Below are positions 15,283 through 24,584 of a stretch of DNA of 37,939 nucleotides, piece by piece; position 1 is the stretch's first letter, and every line of letters starts with the position of its first letter. This DNA comes from Cryobacterium sp. (GTDB lineage Bacteria > Actinomycetota > Actinomycetes > Actinomycetales > Microbacteriaceae): the NCBI GenBank assembly GCA_014376815.1, contig JACMQV010000024.1:1-37939 (forward strand), given 5' to 3'. The notes below the pieces were generated by a model. That model ran no database searches. It was not told the DNA's origin and worked only from the letters and a program-made list of their open reading frames with translations. A program made the translations under genes and the position numbers.

Positions 15283-15405
15283 CTAGGCCTTGCGTGCCTT
15301 CTCGGTCGTTTCGTTGGCCTTGGCGTGCTTGTCGGCACGCTTCTCCTTCAACGACTTTCCGGCAACCTTCTTGGATGCGTCCTTCTTGGGTGATTTGTCA
15401 GCCAT
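15283..15405 (-). CDS. 40-residue lysine-rich conserved small protein
   Basis: A very short but well-supported gene. MADKSPKKDASKKVAGKSLKEKRADKH... is 40 residues, about a third Lys or Arg, with no hydrophobic segment and no Cys. The ATG is preceded by GAAGGAG at 7 nt, and a perfect terminator follows the stop, so it is a complete monocistronic unit. The frame is open to 15591 but the upstream part has no ribosome site. I recall similar short basic proteins in other Micrococcales. A role in binding nucleic acid or the ribosome is plausible from its charge alone; no function is known. Confidence 0.85.
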   Translation of the reverse strand: MADKSPKKDASKKVAGKSLKEKRADKHAKANETTEKARKA

Positions 15406-15593
15406 GTGTACTCCTTCGAACCGAGCCCCAGCGGCACCGTGACTCCGACCATACGCGGGTTGCCGCCAAACGGCACCTTCCCACTCGAGGCCCGTCGCCT
15501 CCCCCTGTGCAAGCTCCCCGGTCGGTCGTAGGCTGGGGCCGGCGAGTCGCCCCGGCGAACGGGACGGCCCCATCCGGCAGAGAGGGACCACAC

Positions 15594-15836
15594 ATGAACG
15601 ACAAGGCCACCTATCAGGCGATCTTCTACGGCCCGAATGTGATCGCGGCCGGCACGCCCCGCGAACTCGAGTACGTCAATGGGGCGTACCAGCGGGAAGT
15701 CGTCCTCGAGGCCACCGAGGACGGGGAAACCATTCGTCGGCGCTTCCGGATCGGCCACGAGACCGCGGAGCCGATCCCGTACCGCTTCGCCGAAGACGTC
15801 TACGACGACCAGGACGAGGCGGATATCCCCAACTAG
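15594..15836 (+). CDS. 80-residue acidic hypothetical protein
   Basis: An 80-residue protein starting MNDKATYQAIFYGP after the ribosome site AGAGAGG. The frame is open far upstream, but there it is only antisense to the AlaX-like gene. The sequence alternates hydrophobic and charged residues (YQREVVLEATEDGETIRRRFRIGHE), which suggests a small all-beta domain, and ends in an acidic tail (DVYDDQDEADIPN). No signal, metal site or membrane helix is seen. It diverges from the 40-residue gene and its stop lies 41 bp from the converging thrE. TAGGCT about 65 bp upstream is a possible -10. Function unknown. Confidence 0.75.
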   Translation: MNDKATYQAIFYGPNVIAAGTPRELEYVNGAYQREVVLEATEDGETIRRRFRIGHETAEPIPYRFAEDVYDDQDEADIPN

Positions 15837-15877
15837 GCGAACATCTCGAGCGGGCCCGTCGACGGTCGGTTTACCGG

Positions 15878-17224
15878 CTAGATCCGTGTGCCGGGGCCAC
15901 GGCCCAGCCGCACGGGCAGCGCCATCAGCGGGCCCACGAACCGGCGCTGCAGCCTGCGGGCCGGGCCCCAGACGAACTGCACCACGTACTGGGCGAGGAT
16001 GGCGCTGGCCGCCAGCGCCGCAGCCACGGCCCCGGCGGTGAGCATGCTGAGCAGCCCATCGATGTTGCCGTCGGAGAGCTGCAGCAGGCCTCGGAACAGG
16101 ATCAGGCCCGGCACCAGCGGAACGAGCGCCGAGACCACGATCACCAGCGGGGGAGTGCGCACGAGCCGCGCCGCGATCGCGGCCAGCAGGCCCACGCCAA
16201 GGGCGCTCAGCGCCGACGACCAGACCAGGCCGAAACCCGCGCTCGCGCCGGCCAGGTACAGGAACTCGGCGACGGCGCCGAGGAGGCAGACCACCCAGAA
16301 CGCCCGCCAGGGCACCTGCACGGCGAGGCCGAAGCCCACGACGATGACGACGGATGCCGCCAGCAGCACCGGCAGGTTGGCCAGGGTCGGCGTCAGGTTG
16401 GCATCGACGCGCAGCTGAAGCCCGAACCGGGCCAGCAACAGCGATGCCCCGGCCACGCCCGTGACGAGTCCGCCGGTGATCAGCAGAGCCTCCATCATGC
16501 GGGCGGTGCCGGTCAGGTAGAAGCCGGACAGGGTGTCGTGCACCGCGCCGAACGTGGTGACGCCGGCGAGGAGCATGATGATGGTCGCGATGACCACGAG
16601 GGACGGGTTCGCCGAGGAATCGATCAGGGCCACGATCGCCGCCACGATCGGCCCGATGGCCCCGCCGACCACGTTCTGGTAGAACACCGGAACCTGCCGC
16701 CGGTCCAGCGACGCCGTGATCAGGTCGATGAAGAAGGTGGCGACGAAGGCGGCGATGAAGACCACCGGCCCGCCGCCGATCAGCACCGCGGCACCGGCGC
16801 CGACGAGGCTCCAGCCCAGCCGGCGGTACAGCGCGGGCACCTGGGGTTTGGCGCTGACGATGGTGGCCAGCCGTTTGCGGGCCTCGGCGACATCCGGCGG
16901 CGAGTCCAGGATTTCGGCGATCAACTCGGACGTCGCCGTCAGCTTGCCGTAGTTCAGGGACCGGTACTTGACGTTCCGGCTGCGGGTGATGGACTCGTGC
17001 GTGGCCGGGTCCTCGTGGGTGAGGGCGATGATCGTGTGGGTGACGTTGGCCTCGGTGCCCTTGAGCCCGTAGGCGCGGGTGATCGCCTCCATCGCGGCTG
17101 TGGCGTCTTCCGCGCCGGCGCCGGCCGCGAAGATGACCTCCGCGAGCCGCATGGTGAGGTCCAGGACCGAGCGGGTGTAGGCGGCGCTGTCGAAGACGTT
17201 GATCGCGCGCGTGACGTCAGACAT
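15878..17224 (-). CDS. thrE: threonine/serine exporter ThrE family
   Basis: A 448-residue protein with the ThrE two-part design. The soluble N-terminal part (about residues 15-135) carries the family segment LAEVIFAAGAGAEDATAAMEAI and SRNVKYRSLNYGKL. The remainder has about ten hydrophobic helices. ThrE of Corynebacterium glutamicum exports L-threonine and L-serine using the proton motive force. The start (MSDVTR) overlaps the stop of the upstream acyl-CoA dehydrogenase by 8 bases, so translation is coupled, an unusual partnership for an exporter. Confidence 0.93.
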   Translation of the reverse strand: MSDVTRAINVFDSAAYTRSVLDLTMRLAEVIFAAGAGAEDATAAMEAITRAYGLKGTEANVTHTIIALTHEDPATHESITRSRNVKYRSLNYGKLTATSELIAEILDSPPDVAEARKRLATIVSAKPQVPALYRRLGWSLVGAGAAVLIGGGPVVFIAAFVATFFIDLITASLDRRQVPVFYQNVVGGAIGPIVAAIVALIDSSANPSLVVIATIIMLLAGVTTFGAVHDTLSGFYLTGTARMMEALLITGGLVTGVAGASLLLARFGLQLRVDANLTPTLANLPVLLAASVVIVVGFGLAVQVPWRAFWVVCLLGAVAEFLYLAGASAGFGLVWSSALSALGVGLLAAIAARLVRTPPLVIVVSALVPLVPGLILFRGLLQLSDGNIDGLLSMLTAGAVAAALAASAILAQYVVQFVWGPARRLQRRFVGPLMALPVRLGRGPGTRI

Positions 17225-18380
17225 CGAGCGGACCCAGCCAGGCTGCGGCCACGGTGGCGTGTGCGGATTCGGCGTCGGAGGGGTGGAAGATGCCGGCGAG
17301 CACGTCGCGGTACAACCGCCCGAGCTCGTTGCCGGCGAAGTAGGACGAGCCGCCGCTCACCCGCAGGGCCTGGTCGACGACCTGCCTGGCCGTTTCGGTG
17401 GCGCGGTGCTTGAGCCCGGACAGCAGCGGAAACCACTGGCGGCCGTGATCGACGCCGGCGTCGACGTCGTGTGCGAGGGCATCGACCTGGGGGTACAGGC
17501 CATCCATCATCATCGCGGCGTCCGCGACCCGCCAGCGGATGTCGGGGTCCTGCGCCAGGGTACGGCCGTCGTTCTTCAGGGAGGTTCGCCGCCCGGCGGC
17601 GTCCACGGCCAGTTCGACCGCGCGGCGGCCGATGCCGGTGTACACGGCGGCGAGCAGGATCTCGAAGTTGGCGAAGATGGCGAAGATCAGGGGGTCCGGG
17701 TTGGGACCCGGGTCGAGGCGGCGGAAGACCCGGTCCGGGCGGGCCTCTGCGCCCTCGAGCACGGTGCTGCGGCTCTGGCTGGCCCGCATCCCCAGGGTGT
17801 CCCAGTCGTCTTTCTGGCTGACGCCCGGGTCGGTGCGGTCGATGAAGGCCCACACGATTTTCGGGCCGTCGGGGGACGCCGTGTCCAGGCCCATGGTTCC
17901 CAGTTGGGTCCAGGCGGGGGAGAGGGTGGTGAAGATCTTGGTGCCGGTGAACCGGTAGCCGCCGCCGTCGTGCGGGGAGGCGGTGGTGATCGACCCGGAG
18001 AGCACCAGGTCGTTGCCGGGCTCGCTGACGCCGAACCCGAAGACCTCGCCGGCGACGGCCCCGCGCAGGACGAACGAGAGCGAGTCGTCGCCGCGGGCGT
18101 GCAGGGTGAGGGCCACGCCCGTCCAGACCAGGTGCATGTTGACGGCGAGGGCCGTGGCCGGGGCGTGGGCGGCGAGCCGGATCTGGTCGCGGGCCACCTC
18201 GTGCAGGCTGCGGCCGAGGCCGCCGAATTCGAGCGGAACCAGGGCTCTGAGGTAGCCGGCGGCGGTCAGATCGGCCAGATCGTCGGCGGGGAAGGTGTTG
18301 TCGCGGTCGTGGCCGGCGGCGCGGGACCGGATGCGCAGAAGGAGCTCGTCGCCGAGGGGGGAGGGGCTGGCGGACGTCAT
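17217..18380 (-). CDS. acyl-CoA dehydrogenase family flavoprotein
   Basis: A 387-residue flavin enzyme of the acyl-CoA dehydrogenase superfamily. It has an N-terminal helical domain (PADDLADLTAAGYLRALVPLEFGG), the middle beta domain (FGVSEPGND, GYRFTGTKIFTTLSPAWTQLGTMG) and the C-terminal four-helix domain ending QALRVSGGSSYFAGNELGRLYRDVLAG. The VS(E)PG substitution and the RDVLAGIFHP end resemble the branch that includes flavin monooxygenases such as DszC-like enzymes as well as true dehydrogenases. The ATG at 18380 follows GGAGAA; the longer open frame to 18626 lies antisense to nothing useful and has no ribosome site. The downstream thrE overlaps it by 8 bases. Confidence 0.88.
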   Translation of the reverse strand: MTSASPSPLGDELLLRIRSRAAGHDRDNTFPADDLADLTAAGYLRALVPLEFGGLGRSLHEVARDQIRLAAHAPATALAVNMHLVWTGVALTLHARGDDSLSFVLRGAVAGEVFGFGVSEPGNDLVLSGSITTASPHDGGGYRFTGTKIFTTLSPAWTQLGTMGLDTASPDGPKIVWAFIDRTDPGVSQKDDWDTLGMRASQSRSTVLEGAEARPDRVFRRLDPGPNPDPLIFAIFANFEILLAAVYTGIGRRAVELAVDAAGRRTSLKNDGRTLAQDPDIRWRVADAAMMMDGLYPQVDALAHDVDAGVDHGRQWFPLLSGLKHRATETARQVVDQALRVSGGSSYFAGNELGRLYRDVLAGIFHPSDAESAHATVAAAWLGPLDV

Positions 18381-18393
18381 CACGTTCTCCAGC

Positions 18394-19278
18394 CTAAACA
18401 GGCTTGTGCCTCCGCGTCGACAACCAGACGACGAGGCCGACGATCGCGGCGACGAGGGACAGGGCCAGCAGCCACGGAAGCGCGAAGCCGACGCCGACCA
18501 TCGCGGCCGCCAGGGCCGCCACGAGGGCGTTCCAGCCGGCCACGATTCCGGTCCAGAAATCATCCGGCGAGCCGGGGGCGACGGTGCCGGTTGAGTACAG
18601 GTCGAGGGTGATGGTCGAGAAATCAACCTGATCGGCGAGGTAATCGCGCTGGGATTGCAGCCCCTCGAGTTCGCTCTGCCGGGCTGCCAGGGCGCTCTCG
18701 ATCGCGATCAGGTCGGTGGTGCTGGTGGCCTGTTCCATCAGGGTGAGGAGGCGATCGACGGATGTCTGCAACGAGGTGATGCGTGCGTCCAGGTCCCGGG
18801 TTTGCTGGGTGATGTCCGAGGCATTGAGCGACACGAAATTCACGGTGCCGAGTTTCTTCAGCTCGGCGAGGGTGCGGTCGAGCGCGTCGGACGGGATGCG
18901 CAGGGCGAGGTTCGCACTGGCCGGCTGGTTGTCGGTGGCCGGGTTCTCGGTGCGGCTGTCGATGCGTCCGCCGGCCTGCTCCGTGATGGTGACGGCATCC
19001 TGCGCGGACGTGATCGGGTCCTCCACGGTGATGGACACCGATCCGGTGGTGATCACGTCCCGGTTCTCGGAGGTGACATTGCCGGTGCTGCCGTCCGGGG
19101 CCCCGGCCTCGCCGGGTTGAACCGACGTGCCGGACTGATCCGACTTGCCGGACTGATCCGAGGAGGAGCCGGACCCCGCACTCGTCGGGTCGGAGCTGGT
19201 GGAAGCGCCCGGGACGGAGCATCCGGCCAGGAGGAGGACGGTGAGGAGTACCGCGGAGGTCACGGATAAACGCTTCAT
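18394..19278 (-). CDS. DUF4349 lipoprotein
   Basis: A 294-residue secreted lipoprotein. The signal peptide MKRLSVTSAVLLTVLLLAGCS has a lipobox (LLAGC, Cys about 20). A Ser/Gly/Gln-rich linker with the repeat SDQSGKSDQSGT follows (about 30-60). The DUF4349 domain (about 70-245: TTGSVSITVEDP, RIDSRTEN, LRIPSDALDRTLAELKKLG, ARITSLQTSVDRLLTLMEQATSTTDLIAIESALAARQSELEGLQSQRDYL) ends in a coiled coil, then a C-terminal membrane helix pair (about 258-288) and a basic tail. Anchoring at both ends may place the coiled coil at the membrane surface. Function of the family is unknown. The start is supported by TACAGT 6 nt upstream (leaderless). Confidence 0.92.
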   Translation of the reverse strand: MKRLSVTSAVLLTVLLLAGCSVPGASTSSDPTSAGSGSSSDQSGKSDQSGTSVQPGEAGAPDGSTGNVTSENRDVITTGSVSITVEDPITSAQDAVTITEQAGGRIDSRTENPATDNQPASANLALRIPSDALDRTLAELKKLGTVNFVSLNASDITQQTRDLDARITSLQTSVDRLLTLMEQATSTTDLIAIESALAARQSELEGLQSQRDYLADQVDFSTITLDLYSTGTVAPGSPDDFWTGIVAGWNALVAALAAAMVGVGFALPWLLALSLVAAIVGLVVWLSTRRHKPV

Positions 19279-19284
19279 GGCCTC

Positions 19285-19290
19285 ACTGTA
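19285..19290 (-). promoter_or_regulatory. -10 element, leaderless DUF4349 gene
   Basis: On the minus strand TACAGT ends 6 nt before the ATG at 19278. Confidence 0.45.
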
Positions 19291-19350
19291 TGACTGCGGC
19301 CGGTGCCGTCGAATCACGATCCAGTCTCGATGCTCCCGCCGCGACCCGAC

Positions 19351-19356
19351 CATACT
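19351..19356 (+). promoter_or_regulatory. -10 element, leaderless hydrolase gene
   Basis: CATACT ends 6 nt before the ATG at 19363. It favours this start over the upstream in-frame codon at 19303, which would place the DUF4349 promoter inside the gene. Confidence 0.45.
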
Positions 19357-19362
19357 GGAACC

Positions 19363-20229
19363 ATGACCTGGTGGGCGGACCTGACCGAACGGCTCGGATC
19401 CCGCCGCCCGCCGCTCCTGCACATCGCGACCGATGAGGGGACCGGCCCGGTCGTGATCCTGGTGCACGGCATCGCCTCCTCGTCGGAGACGTTCCGGGAG
19501 GTCGTGCCGTTGCTCGCGGGGAGCCACCGCGTGATCGCGCTCGACATCCTCGGCTTCGGGGGATCGCCGGCCCCCGACGGGTGCGAGTACCAGCTCGAAG
19601 ACCACGTCGGATCGCTGGACGCCACGATCCGCTCGCTGAAGCTGCGCGAGCCGTTCATCCTGGTAGGCCATTCGCTCGGCAGCCTGATCGTGGCCCGCTT
19701 CGCGTCGCTGCCCCGCACCCGTTCCTCACGCCACACACGGGTGTCCCGGGTGGTGCTCGTGGGGCCACCGGTGTACCTGTCACCGACCGAGATCGGCGAC
19801 CGCTGGGTGCGGGCCCGGGTGGGCGCCTACCTGCGCGCCTACGATTTCCTGCGGCTGAACAAGGAGTTCACCCTCGCCAACGCGGCGATCATCACCCGGG
19901 TCCTGCCCCGTGGCATCTTCGAACTCACCGAGCGCAACTGGACGCCGTTCGTGAAGTCACTGGAGAACTGCATCGAGAGCCAGACCCTGGTGAGCGACAT
20001 CGCGAGCCTGCGGCTGCCCGTCGACGTGGTCTACGGCACCCTGGACGCGTTCATCGCGCCGGGCAGCATGACGGTGATCGAACGGATGCGCCACGTCACC
20101 ATGCACCGGGTGGAAGCCAACGACCACCTCATCCGCCCGCGCCTGGCCCGGGCGCTCGTCGGAGTGATCGACCACGCGGAGCCGGCTGAGCCGGCCGCGG
20201 CCGTGCGGAGCCCCGACCCCCGTGATTAG
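19363..20229 (+). CDS. alpha/beta-fold hydrolase
   Basis: A 288-residue alpha/beta hydrolase. The oxyanion loop is HGIASSSETF (35-44), the nucleophile elbow is GHSLGS (S104), the acid is D228 in YGTLDAF and the base H255 in NDHLIRP, a complete triad. The cap region (about 140-205) is Arg-rich and ordinary in length. No signal peptide, so it is cytosolic. Substrate cannot be predicted; esters, lactones or epoxides are possible. The C-terminal ~20 residues are Ala/Pro-rich. It is followed after 9 bp by an aldo/keto reductase that appears to have its own promoter. Confidence 0.9.
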   Translation: MTWWADLTERLGSRRPPLLHIATDEGTGPVVILVHGIASSSETFREVVPLLAGSHRVIALDILGFGGSPAPDGCEYQLEDHVGSLDATIRSLKLREPFILVGHSLGSLIVARFASLPRTRSSRHTRVSRVVLVGPPVYLSPTEIGDRWVRARVGAYLRAYDFLRLNKEFTLANAAIITRVLPRGIFELTERNWTPFVKSLENCIESQTLVSDIASLRLPVDVVYGTLDAFIAPGSMTVIERMRHVTMHRVEANDHLIRPRLARALVGVIDHAEPAEPAAAVRSPDPRD

Positions 20230-20232
20230 GCT
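20227..20232 (+). promoter_or_regulatory. -10 element, leaderless aldo/keto reductase gene
   Basis: TAGGCT ends 6 nt before the ATG at 20239 and overlaps the stop codon of the preceding hydrolase gene. A GGGGGA lies in between, so an SD-led readthrough transcript is also possible. Confidence 0.4.
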
Positions 20233-20238
20233 GGGGGA

Positions 20239-21225
20239 ATGGACACACGCACCCTGGGAAGAACCGGCCGAACCGTCTCCGTGATCGGGCTGGGCACCTG
20301 GCAGCTCGGAGCGGACTGGGGCGATGTGTCGGAGGCCGACGCGACCGCGGTGCTCGCGGCATCCGTCGATGCCGGCGTCACCTTCTTCGACACCGCCGAC
20401 GTCTACGGCGACGGACGCAGCGAGCAGATCATCGGGCGGTTCCTGGCCGGCAGCAGCGCCGGGGACACCATCACGGTGGCCACCAAGATGGGCCGCCGGG
20501 TCGACCAGCTGGCCGAGAACTACACGCTGGCCAACTTCCGGGCCTGGATCGACCGGTCCCGCTCCAACCTCGGTCAGGACACCCTGCACCTCGTGCAGTT
20601 GCACTGCCCGCCCAGCGCCGTGATCGAGTCCGACGAGGTCTATGACGCCCTGGACACCCTCGTCGCCGAGGGCGCGATCGCCGCCTACGGGGTCAGCGTC
20701 GAGACCTGCGACCAGGCGCTCGCCGCCATCGGGCGGCCGGGGCTGGCCACCGTGCAGATCATCCTCAACGCGTTCCGGCTGAAGCCGCTGGATGCCGTCG
20801 TGCCCGCCGCGCGCGCCGCCGGGGTCGGCATCATCGCCCGGGTCCCGCTCGCAAGCGGCCTGCTCACCGGCAAGTACACCCGGGAGACCACCTTCGCGGC
20901 CAACGACCACCGCAACTACAACCGGGACGGCAGCGCCTTCGACGTGGGCGAGACGTTCTCGGGTGTCGACTACGAGACGGGCCTGACAGCCGCAGCCGAG
21001 TTCGCGGCCCTGGTGCCGGAGGGCCTCACCCCGGCCCAGGCAGCACTGGCCTGGGTGGCCCGGATCGGCGGCGTCAGCGCCGTCATCCCGGGCGCCAGGT
21101 CAGTGCAGCAGGCGCGGGGCAACGCCGCGGGCGGCTCGCTGCCCGAACTGAGCCTCGCATTCAACGAGGGCGTGCAGGACATCTACGACCGGATGCTGCG
21201 CGACCAGATCCACCCGCGCTGGTAG
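20239..21225 (+). CDS. aldo/keto reductase
   Basis: A 328-residue NADPH-dependent oxidoreductase with a TIM barrel. It begins MDTRTLGRTGRTVSVIGLGTW and has the tetrad D51 and Y56 (DTADVYG), K83 (VATKMG) and H122 (LVQLHCPP). The cofactor end is VIPGARSVQQARGNAAGG. It belongs to the branch that includes yeast-type and Gfo-like AKRs; the physiological carbonyl is unknown. It converges on the GMC oxidoreductase gene with 62 bp between. Confidence 0.92.
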   Translation: MDTRTLGRTGRTVSVIGLGTWQLGADWGDVSEADATAVLAASVDAGVTFFDTADVYGDGRSEQIIGRFLAGSSAGDTITVATKMGRRVDQLAENYTLANFRAWIDRSRSNLGQDTLHLVQLHCPPSAVIESDEVYDALDTLVAEGAIAAYGVSVETCDQALAAIGRPGLATVQIILNAFRLKPLDAVVPAARAAGVGIIARVPLASGLLTGKYTRETTFAANDHRNYNRDGSAFDVGETFSGVDYETGLTAAAEFAALVPEGLTPAQAALAWVARIGGVSAVIPGARSVQQARGNAAGGSLPELSLAFNEGVQDIYDRMLRDQIHPRW

Positions 21226-21270
21226 CCGCCCGCCACCCCGCCGCCCTGCCGTGTCACCTTTCCGGTCGAG

Positions 21271-21311
21271 AGTGCCCGCTAGGCCGGTCACTCGGGGACG
21301 GAACGGGCACT
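21271..21311. terminator. possible bidirectional terminator hairpin
   Basis: AGTGCCCG (21271-21278) pairs with CGGGCACT (21304-21311) around a 25-nt loop between converging genes. There is no T-tract, and the right arm lies inside the end of the GMC gene. Confidence 0.3.
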
Positions 21312-22940
21312 GTCGCGGCGGGCCGGGCGGGCCTGGCCGCGGGCGCCGAGGAGGAGGTCGGCGGCCTTCTCGCCGATCACGATGGCGGGCGCGTTGGTGT
21401 GGCCGCGAATGATCATCGGCATGATCGACGCATCGGCCACGCGGAGGCCGTCGACGCCGCGCACACGCAACTCCGGGTCCACGACCGATGCCGGGTCGGC
21501 GCCCATCCGGGCCGTTCCGACCGGGTGGTACAGGGTGTGGGCGTGGTCGTCGAGGGCCCGCGCCAGCCGGTCGGCGCTGCTCAGTGCGGCGCTGTCGGTG
21601 GGCATGATCAGCCGGCCGGTCGTGGCGGCGTGCAGTGCGGGGGCCTGCAGCAGCCGTTCGCACCAGGAGAGCCCGGCCAGCAGCGTGGCCCGGTCGGCTC
21701 CCTCAGGGTCGCTGAGGTAGCGCGGGTCGATCAGGGCCTTCTCGAGCGGGCCCGCGGAGGCGAGCGTGACCTGGCCGTGGCTCTTCGGCTGCAGCAGGAT
21801 GGCGCCGACGGTCAGCCCATGGGCGGGCGTGGGCACGAGGCCCTCGCCGACGTAGGCGACCGGGGCGAAGATGATCTCGATGTCGGCCAGGGCCAGGTCA
21901 GGGCGGGTGCGGAGGAAGCCGTAGGCCTCGGCCACATTCGAGGTGAGCATGCCTCGCCGTCGCAACAGGTAGGCCCCGATCTCGCCCGGCTTCTGGGCGG
22001 TGAGGAGCGTGTCGCCGGTGGTCTCGGCGACGAGCCCGGAGAGCAGGTGGTCGCGCAGGTTCGCACCGACCTCCGGGGCGTGCGCGACCACGGCGATGCC
22101 GAGCCGGCCCAGCTGTTCGGCGTCGCCGATGCCCGAGAGCATCAGCAGCTGGGGCGTGTTCACGGCCCCGCCGCTGAGCACGGTCTCCTCACGGGCCAGG
22201 ACCCGGCACAGGCTGCCGCCCCGCAGGTACTCCACCCCGATCGCGCGCGTGCCCTCGAACAGCACGCGGGTGGCGTGCGCACCGGTGCGCACCGTGAGGT
22301 TTCGCCGCGATCGGGCGGGCTTGAGATAGGCGTCGGCGGTGCTGACCCGGGAGCCGCGACGCTGGGTGACCATGGTCTGGCTGAACCCCTCCGGCTGGGC
22401 CGCGTTCGCGGCCTCGACGGTGAGGCCCAATTCGGCCGCGGCCGCGAGGAAGGCCCCGGTGTGGGAGCGCGGGCTGCGCTGGTGCTGCACGCGCACGGGA
22501 CCGCGGCGGCCGTGGGAGGCATCCGTCGGCCCGGCGACCCGCTCGACCCGGCGGAAATAGGGCAGCAGACCGGCCCAGGACCAGTCCGGCCCGGCGACGT
22601 CGCCCCAGTGGTCGTAGTCCGCGGCGAAACCGCGCACCCACATCATGGCGTTCATCGACGACGGCCCGCCGAGTACCTTGCCGCGCGGCCGGTAGACGCT
22701 TCGGCCGCCCAGCGCGGGCTGCGGCACGGTGTCGTAGTTCCAGTCGAGGCCGGAGCGGAACAGCTGGGAGAAAGCCGCGGGGATGTGGATCTCCGCTTTC
22801 CGGTCGACCGGCCCGGCCTCCAGGAGCAGCACCGAGGACCGTCCGTCGGCGCTGAGGCGCTCGGCGAGGGCGGAACCGGACGACCCGGCCCCCACGATCA
22901 CGTAGTCGAACGTCTCGATGCTGGGACTCTCGCGCTTCAC
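21288..22940 (-). CDS. GMC-family FAD-dependent alcohol dehydrogenase
   Basis: A 550-residue glucose-methanol-choline oxidoreductase. The FAD-binding GAGSSG is at 17-22, followed by LLLEAG; the GMC signature region is [18 protein letters not shown]. The catalytic histidine is H472 in [10 protein letters not shown], and the second conserved position is H514 in [18 protein letters not shown]. The enzyme would oxidise an alcohol to an aldehyde, passing electrons to FAD and then O2 or a quinone. The GTG start shares four bases with the stop of the acyl-CoA ligase gene. The set aldehyde dehydrogenase-ligase-GMC fits stepwise oxidation of an alcohol to an acyl-CoA. No transmembrane helix. Confidence 0.93.
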   Translation of the reverse strand: MKRESPSIETFDYVIVGAGSSGSALAERLSADGRSSVLLLEAGPVDRKAEIHIPAAFSQLFRSGLDWNYDTVPQPALGGRSVYRPRGKVLGGPSSMNAMMWVRGFAADYDHWGDVAGPDWSWAGLLPYFRRVERVAGPTDASHGRRGPVRVQHQRSPRSHTGAFLAAAAELGLTVEAANAAQPEGFSQTMVTQRRGSRVSTADAYLKPARSRRNLTVRTGAHATRVLFEGTRAIGVEYLRGGSLCRVLAREETVLSGGAVNTPQLLMLSGIGDAEQLGRLGIAVVAHAPEVGANLRDHLLSGLVAETTGDTLLTAQKPGEIGAYLLRRRGMLTSNVAEAYGFLRTRPDLALADIEIIFAPVAYVGEGLVPTPAHGLTVGAILLQPKSHGQVTLASAGPLEKALIDPRYLSDPEGADRATLLAGLSWCERLLQAPALHAATTGRLIMPTDSAALSSADRLARALDDHAHTLYHPVGTARMGADPASVVDPELRVRGVDGLRVADASIMPMIIRGHTNAPAIVIGEKAADLLLGARGQARPARRDSARSVPE

Positions 22941-24562
22941 AGCAGCGCCTCGGCGGCCGGCACGCCTTCCGTGGCCAGCAGGGCTTCCGCGGCGCGGAGG
23001 TCCTTCCGCAGGATCTTGCCCGACGACGACTTCGGGATCTGGGTGGTGAACTGCACCCGGCGCACCTTCTTGTGCGGCGCCACCTGCCCGGTGATGAAGG
23101 CCATCACCTCGTCGCCGGTGAGCTGGGCATTCGGCTGGAGCACCACGAAGGCCTTCGGCACCTCTTCGCCCGCGTCGTCCAGAACTCCGATCACCGCGGC
23201 ATCGTAGATCAACGGATGCCCGAGCAGCAGCGCCTCGAGCTCCGCCGGGGCCACCTGGTAGCCCTTGTACTTGATCAGCTCCTTGAGCCGGTCGACGATC
23301 GTGACGAAGCCCTCCGCGCTGACCGTGGCGATGTCGCCGGTGTGCAGGAACCCGTCGGCGTCGAGGGTCTCGGCGGTGGCCTCGTCGTTGCCGAGGTAGC
23401 CGAGCATGATATTCGGGCCCCGGCAGAGCAGTTCGCCCGGCGCGCTGGTACCCTCGGCCGGCTGGTGGATTTCGGCGCCGGTCTCCGGGTCGATCAGCTT
23501 GCATTCGATGTTCGGCAGGGTCAGCCCCACCGAGTCCAGCGGGATGTCCCCGCGGTCCAGCGGGATGGCGTGCGAGACCGGGCTCATCTCGCTCATCCCG
23601 TAGCCCTGCCGCACCCGGCAGTTCAGCCGCTCGGCCACGGCCGCGCCGAGGGTGTGGTTCAGCGAGGCAGCCCCGGAGAAGATGGTGTGCACACTCGAGA
23701 GGTCGTAGTCGTCGACCAGCGGATGCTTCGCCAGGGCCACCGCGATCGGCGGCGCGATGAAGACGTAGGTGGCCTGGTAGTCCTGGATGAAGCGCAGGAA
23801 ATCGGGCAGGTCGAACCGCGGCATCGTGACCAGGCTCGCCCGGCCGGCCAGCGCGATGTTCAACAGCACCGTCATCCCGTAGATGTGGAAGAAGGGCAGC
23901 ACGGCCAGCACCCGGTCGTCGGGCTTCGCGCCCAGCAGCGGCAGCGACTGGGCGACGTTCGCGACGAGGTTGCGGTGGGTGAGCATGACCCCCTTGGGGT
24001 GCCCGGTGGTGCCGGAGGAGAACGGCAGCACGGCCAGGTGGGTGGCCGGGTCGATGCTGACGGCGGGGGCCGGATGTCCCTCCCGCAGCAGGTCGGCGAG
24101 CGAGGCGTGGCCGGGCGCGCCGTCGAGCACGATCACCTGGTCGGCGCCGAGGCCGGCGATCGCGGCGGCCCGCAGCGCCTGTGGCAGGGGCGGCGAGACG
24201 GTGAACAGCAGCCGCGCCCCCGATCCACGCAACTGGGCGGCGATCTCCTCGGCGGTGTACAGGGCGTTGACGGTCGTGGCCGTGGCGCCGGCGCGCAGGA
24301 TGCCGTGGAAGACCGCGGCGAACGCGGGCACGTTGGGCGAGTGCAGCGCGACGACGTCGCCGGCGACGATGCCGCGGGCGGAGAGTGCCCCGGCGACGCC
24401 GTTGATCTGCGCCAGCAGCCCGCGGTAGCTGGTCTCGGTGCCGGACGGGCCGTCGATGAGGGCGACCCGGTCGAGGTCCGCCTCGAGGATCCCACCGAAC
24501 AGGTACTCGAACACGCTGAGGTCTGGAATCTCGACATCCGGAATCGGACTGGTGAACACCAC
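22937..24562 (-). CDS. AMP-forming acyl-CoA ligase (4-coumarate-CoA ligase-like)
   Basis: A 541-residue adenylate-forming enzyme that activates a carboxylate to acyl-AMP and then acyl-CoA. The P-loop-like motif [11 protein letters not shown] is at 181-191, YGMSEMSP and HTGDIATV are the A5 and A7 motifs, [17 protein letters not shown] is A8, and K516 in [13 protein letters not shown] is the catalytic lysine. The sequence is closest in style to plant-type 4-coumarate-CoA ligases and other aryl/acyl ligases. The GTG at 24562 follows AAAGGAG by 6 nt; a second GTG follows directly. A six-unit 9-bp tandem repeat separates it from the upstream aldehyde dehydrogenase, and its stop overlaps the GMC start. 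Confidence 0.92.
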   Translation of the reverse strand: MVFTSPIPDVEIPDLSVFEYLFGGILEADLDRVALIDGPSGTETSYRGLLAQINGVAGALSARGIVAGDVVALHSPNVPAFAAVFHGILRAGATATTVNALYTAEEIAAQLRGSGARLLFTVSPPLPQALRAAAIAGLGADQVIVLDGAPGHASLADLLREGHPAPAVSIDPATHLAVLPFSSGTTGHPKGVMLTHRNLVANVAQSLPLLGAKPDDRVLAVLPFFHIYGMTVLLNIALAGRASLVTMPRFDLPDFLRFIQDYQATYVFIAPPIAVALAKHPLVDDYDLSSVHTIFSGAASLNHTLGAAVAERLNCRVRQGYGMSEMSPVSHAIPLDRGDIPLDSVGLTLPNIECKLIDPETGAEIHQPAEGTSAPGELLCRGPNIMLGYLGNDEATAETLDADGFLHTGDIATVSAEGFVTIVDRLKELIKYKGYQVAPAELEALLLGHPLIYDAAVIGVLDDAGEEVPKAFVVLQPNAQLTGDEVMAFITGQVAPHKKVRRVQFTTQIPKSSSGKILRKDLRAAEALLATEGVPAAEALL

Positions 24563-24584
24563 GGCTATCTCCTTTGATGGGCGG

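Noticed and set aside
21399-24577. Long plus-strand open frames (602 and 501 residues)
   Set aside because: They are antisense to the GMC oxidoreductase and acyl-CoA ligase, whose motifs are complete.
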